Shown here in pieces: positions 63,117 through 64,000 of a stretch of 64,000 nucleotides of DNA. Every line of letters begins with the position of its first letter. The stretch's first letter is position 1. A model generated the notes under the pieces. The model was not told the origin of the DNA and ran no database searches. It saw only the letters and a program-made list of their open reading frames with translations. Both the position numbers and the translations under genes were made by a program. The DNA is from Chryseobacterium sp. G0201 (GTDB lineage: Bacteria > Bacteroidota > Bacteroidia > Flavobacteriales > Weeksellaceae), in assembly GCF_003815655.1 (NCBI RefSeq), contig NZ_CP033917.1, positions 4,712,001 through 4,776,000 of the forward strand. The letters run 5' to 3'.

Positions 63117-64000
63117 TTAGATATGAATAACTTCACCATAAGCAGCAGCTGCAGCTTCCATGATAGCCTCAGAAACTGTTGGATGCGGGTGGATAGATTT
63201 GATGATCTCGTGACCTGTAGTTTCTAGTTTTCTAGCAACAACAGCTTCAGCAACCATATCTGTAACACCTTCACCAATCATGTGACAACCTAACCATTCG
63301 CCATATTTAGCATCGAAAATCACTTTGATGAAACCATCTGTATTTCCGTTTGCAGTAGCTTTTCCACTTGCAGAAAGAGGGAATTTACCAACTTTGATTT
63401 CGTAACCTTTTTCTTTAGCCTGCTTTTCTGTAAGACCTACAGAAGCAACTTCAGGGTGACAGTAAGTACATCCAGGGATATTACCGTAGTCGATCTTCTC
63501 AACGTGTAGTCCTTTGATTTTCTCAACACAAGTAATACCTTCAGCAGAAGCAACGTGAGCCAAAGCCTGAGTTGGGATGATATCTCCGATCGCATAGTAA
63601 CCTGGAACAGAAGTTTCGTACCATTCGTTTACCAAAACTCTACCTTTATCTGTTTGGATTCCAACTTCTTCAAGACCTATGTTCTCGATGTTTGCAGCAA
63701 TACCAACAGCAGATAATAAGATATCAGCTTCAAGAGTAATAGTTCCAGTAGCTGTTTTCACAGTAGCTTTAACCCCTTCTCCACTTGTATCAACGCTTTC
63801 AACAGAAGCATTTGTCATAATTTCGATCCCTGTCTTTTTCAAAGATTTTTCTAAGTGCTTAGAGATATCTTCATCTTCCACAGGAACGATGTTTGGCATA
63901 AATTCAACAACAGTTACTTTCGTTCCCATTGTGTTATAGAAGTCAGCAAACTCAACCCCAATAGCTCCAGAACCTACAACAATCATAGATTTTGGCTGCT
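63117..64000 (-). CDS. lpdA: dihydrolipoyl dehydrogenase (N-terminus beyond window)
   Basis: E3 component of 2-oxo acid dehydrogenase complexes. The visible 294 residues run from the NAD-binding motif SMIVVGSGAIGVEFADFY, through GYYAIGDI, to the C-terminal interface motif IHPHPTVSEAIMEAA that supplies His and Glu of the active site. The N-terminal FAD motif and the redox-active Cys pair lie outside the window. The frame is open to the edge at 64000. A terminator follows the stop. Confidence 0.95.
   Translation of the reverse strand, partial: QPKSMIVVGSGAIGVEFADFYNTMGTKVTVVEFMPNIVPVEDEDISKHLEKSLKKTGIEIMTNASVESVDTSGEGVKATVKTATGTITLEADILLSAVGIAANIENIGLEEVGIQTDKGRVLVNEWYETSVPGYYAIGDIIPTQALAHVASAEGITCVEKIKGLHVEKIDYGNIPGCTYCHPEVASVGLTEKQAKEKGYEIKVGKFPLSASGKATANGNTDGFIKVIFDAKYGEWLGCHMIGEGVTDMVAEAVVARKLETTGHEIIKSIHPHPTVSEAIMEAAAAAYGEVIHI

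Overview
The window looks like chromosomal DNA of a flavobacterium close to Chryseobacterium (Weeksellaceae). The DNA is AT-rich and promoters carry the Bacteroidota -7 box TAnnTTTG. One secreted giant ends in a type IX secretion sorting domain. gldA is present, and families such as DUF2911, DUF721 next to recF, and a PglF/E/D/C-bearing capsule locus are typical of this group. The genus is inferred from family content, not from a database match.

Left chromosomal part (1-11191): an alpha-2-macroglobulin-like protein (partial) diverges from a UbiA-like membrane protein, recF and a DUF721 gene. These converge on a minus-strand run made of a B12/siderophore-type binding lipoprotein, the transglycosylase mtgA and a SpecRecomb-family membrane protein. 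A tRNA-Arg(ACG) gene closes this part.

Genomic island (11178-26757, about 15.6 kb): the last 14 bases of the tRNA-Arg gene are repeated at 26744-26757, just before a strong terminator. The segment between is therefore best read as an element integrated at the tRNA 3' end. It carries an ArdA antirestriction gene, a strongly folded leader region ahead of four small conjugation-type accessory genes, and a candidate Arg-specific ADP-ribosyltransferase toxin with a tightly coupled small partner gene. A cluster of defence-like genes follows (an AlbA_2/Schlafen-type protein and two unrelated proteins with HEPN-type RNxxxH motifs), then a frameshifted gene, several orphan small genes and a chimeric ORF that joins a dead flavin oxidoreductase to a metallo-beta-lactamase-fold hydrolase. 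I see no integrase, so the island may be decayed or mobilised from elsewhere.

Right of the island (26826-32300): an apparent operon of a PIG-L deacetylase, a 34-residue membrane peptide, a sodium:solute symporter and a DUF2911 protein, followed by a decayed IS3-type remnant.

Capsule/exopolysaccharide locus (32365-52273, all minus strand): PglF-like dehydratase, Wza, Wzc, an epimerase and a dehydrogenase for UDP-GalNAc and UDP-GalNAcA, Wzy, a beta-helix protein, Wzx, an ATP-grasp enzyme, three glycosyltransferases, a pyruvyl transferase, a PglC-like initiating transferase, a PglD-like acetyltransferase and a PglE-like aminotransferase. Together PglF/E/D/C would make and load UDP-di-N-acetylbacillosamine as the first sugar.

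Right end (52701-64000): a secreted protein with three blocks of seven RCC1 repeats, two small secreted proteins around gldA, a flotillin, a patatin-like phospholipase and a partial dihydrolipoyl dehydrogenase.
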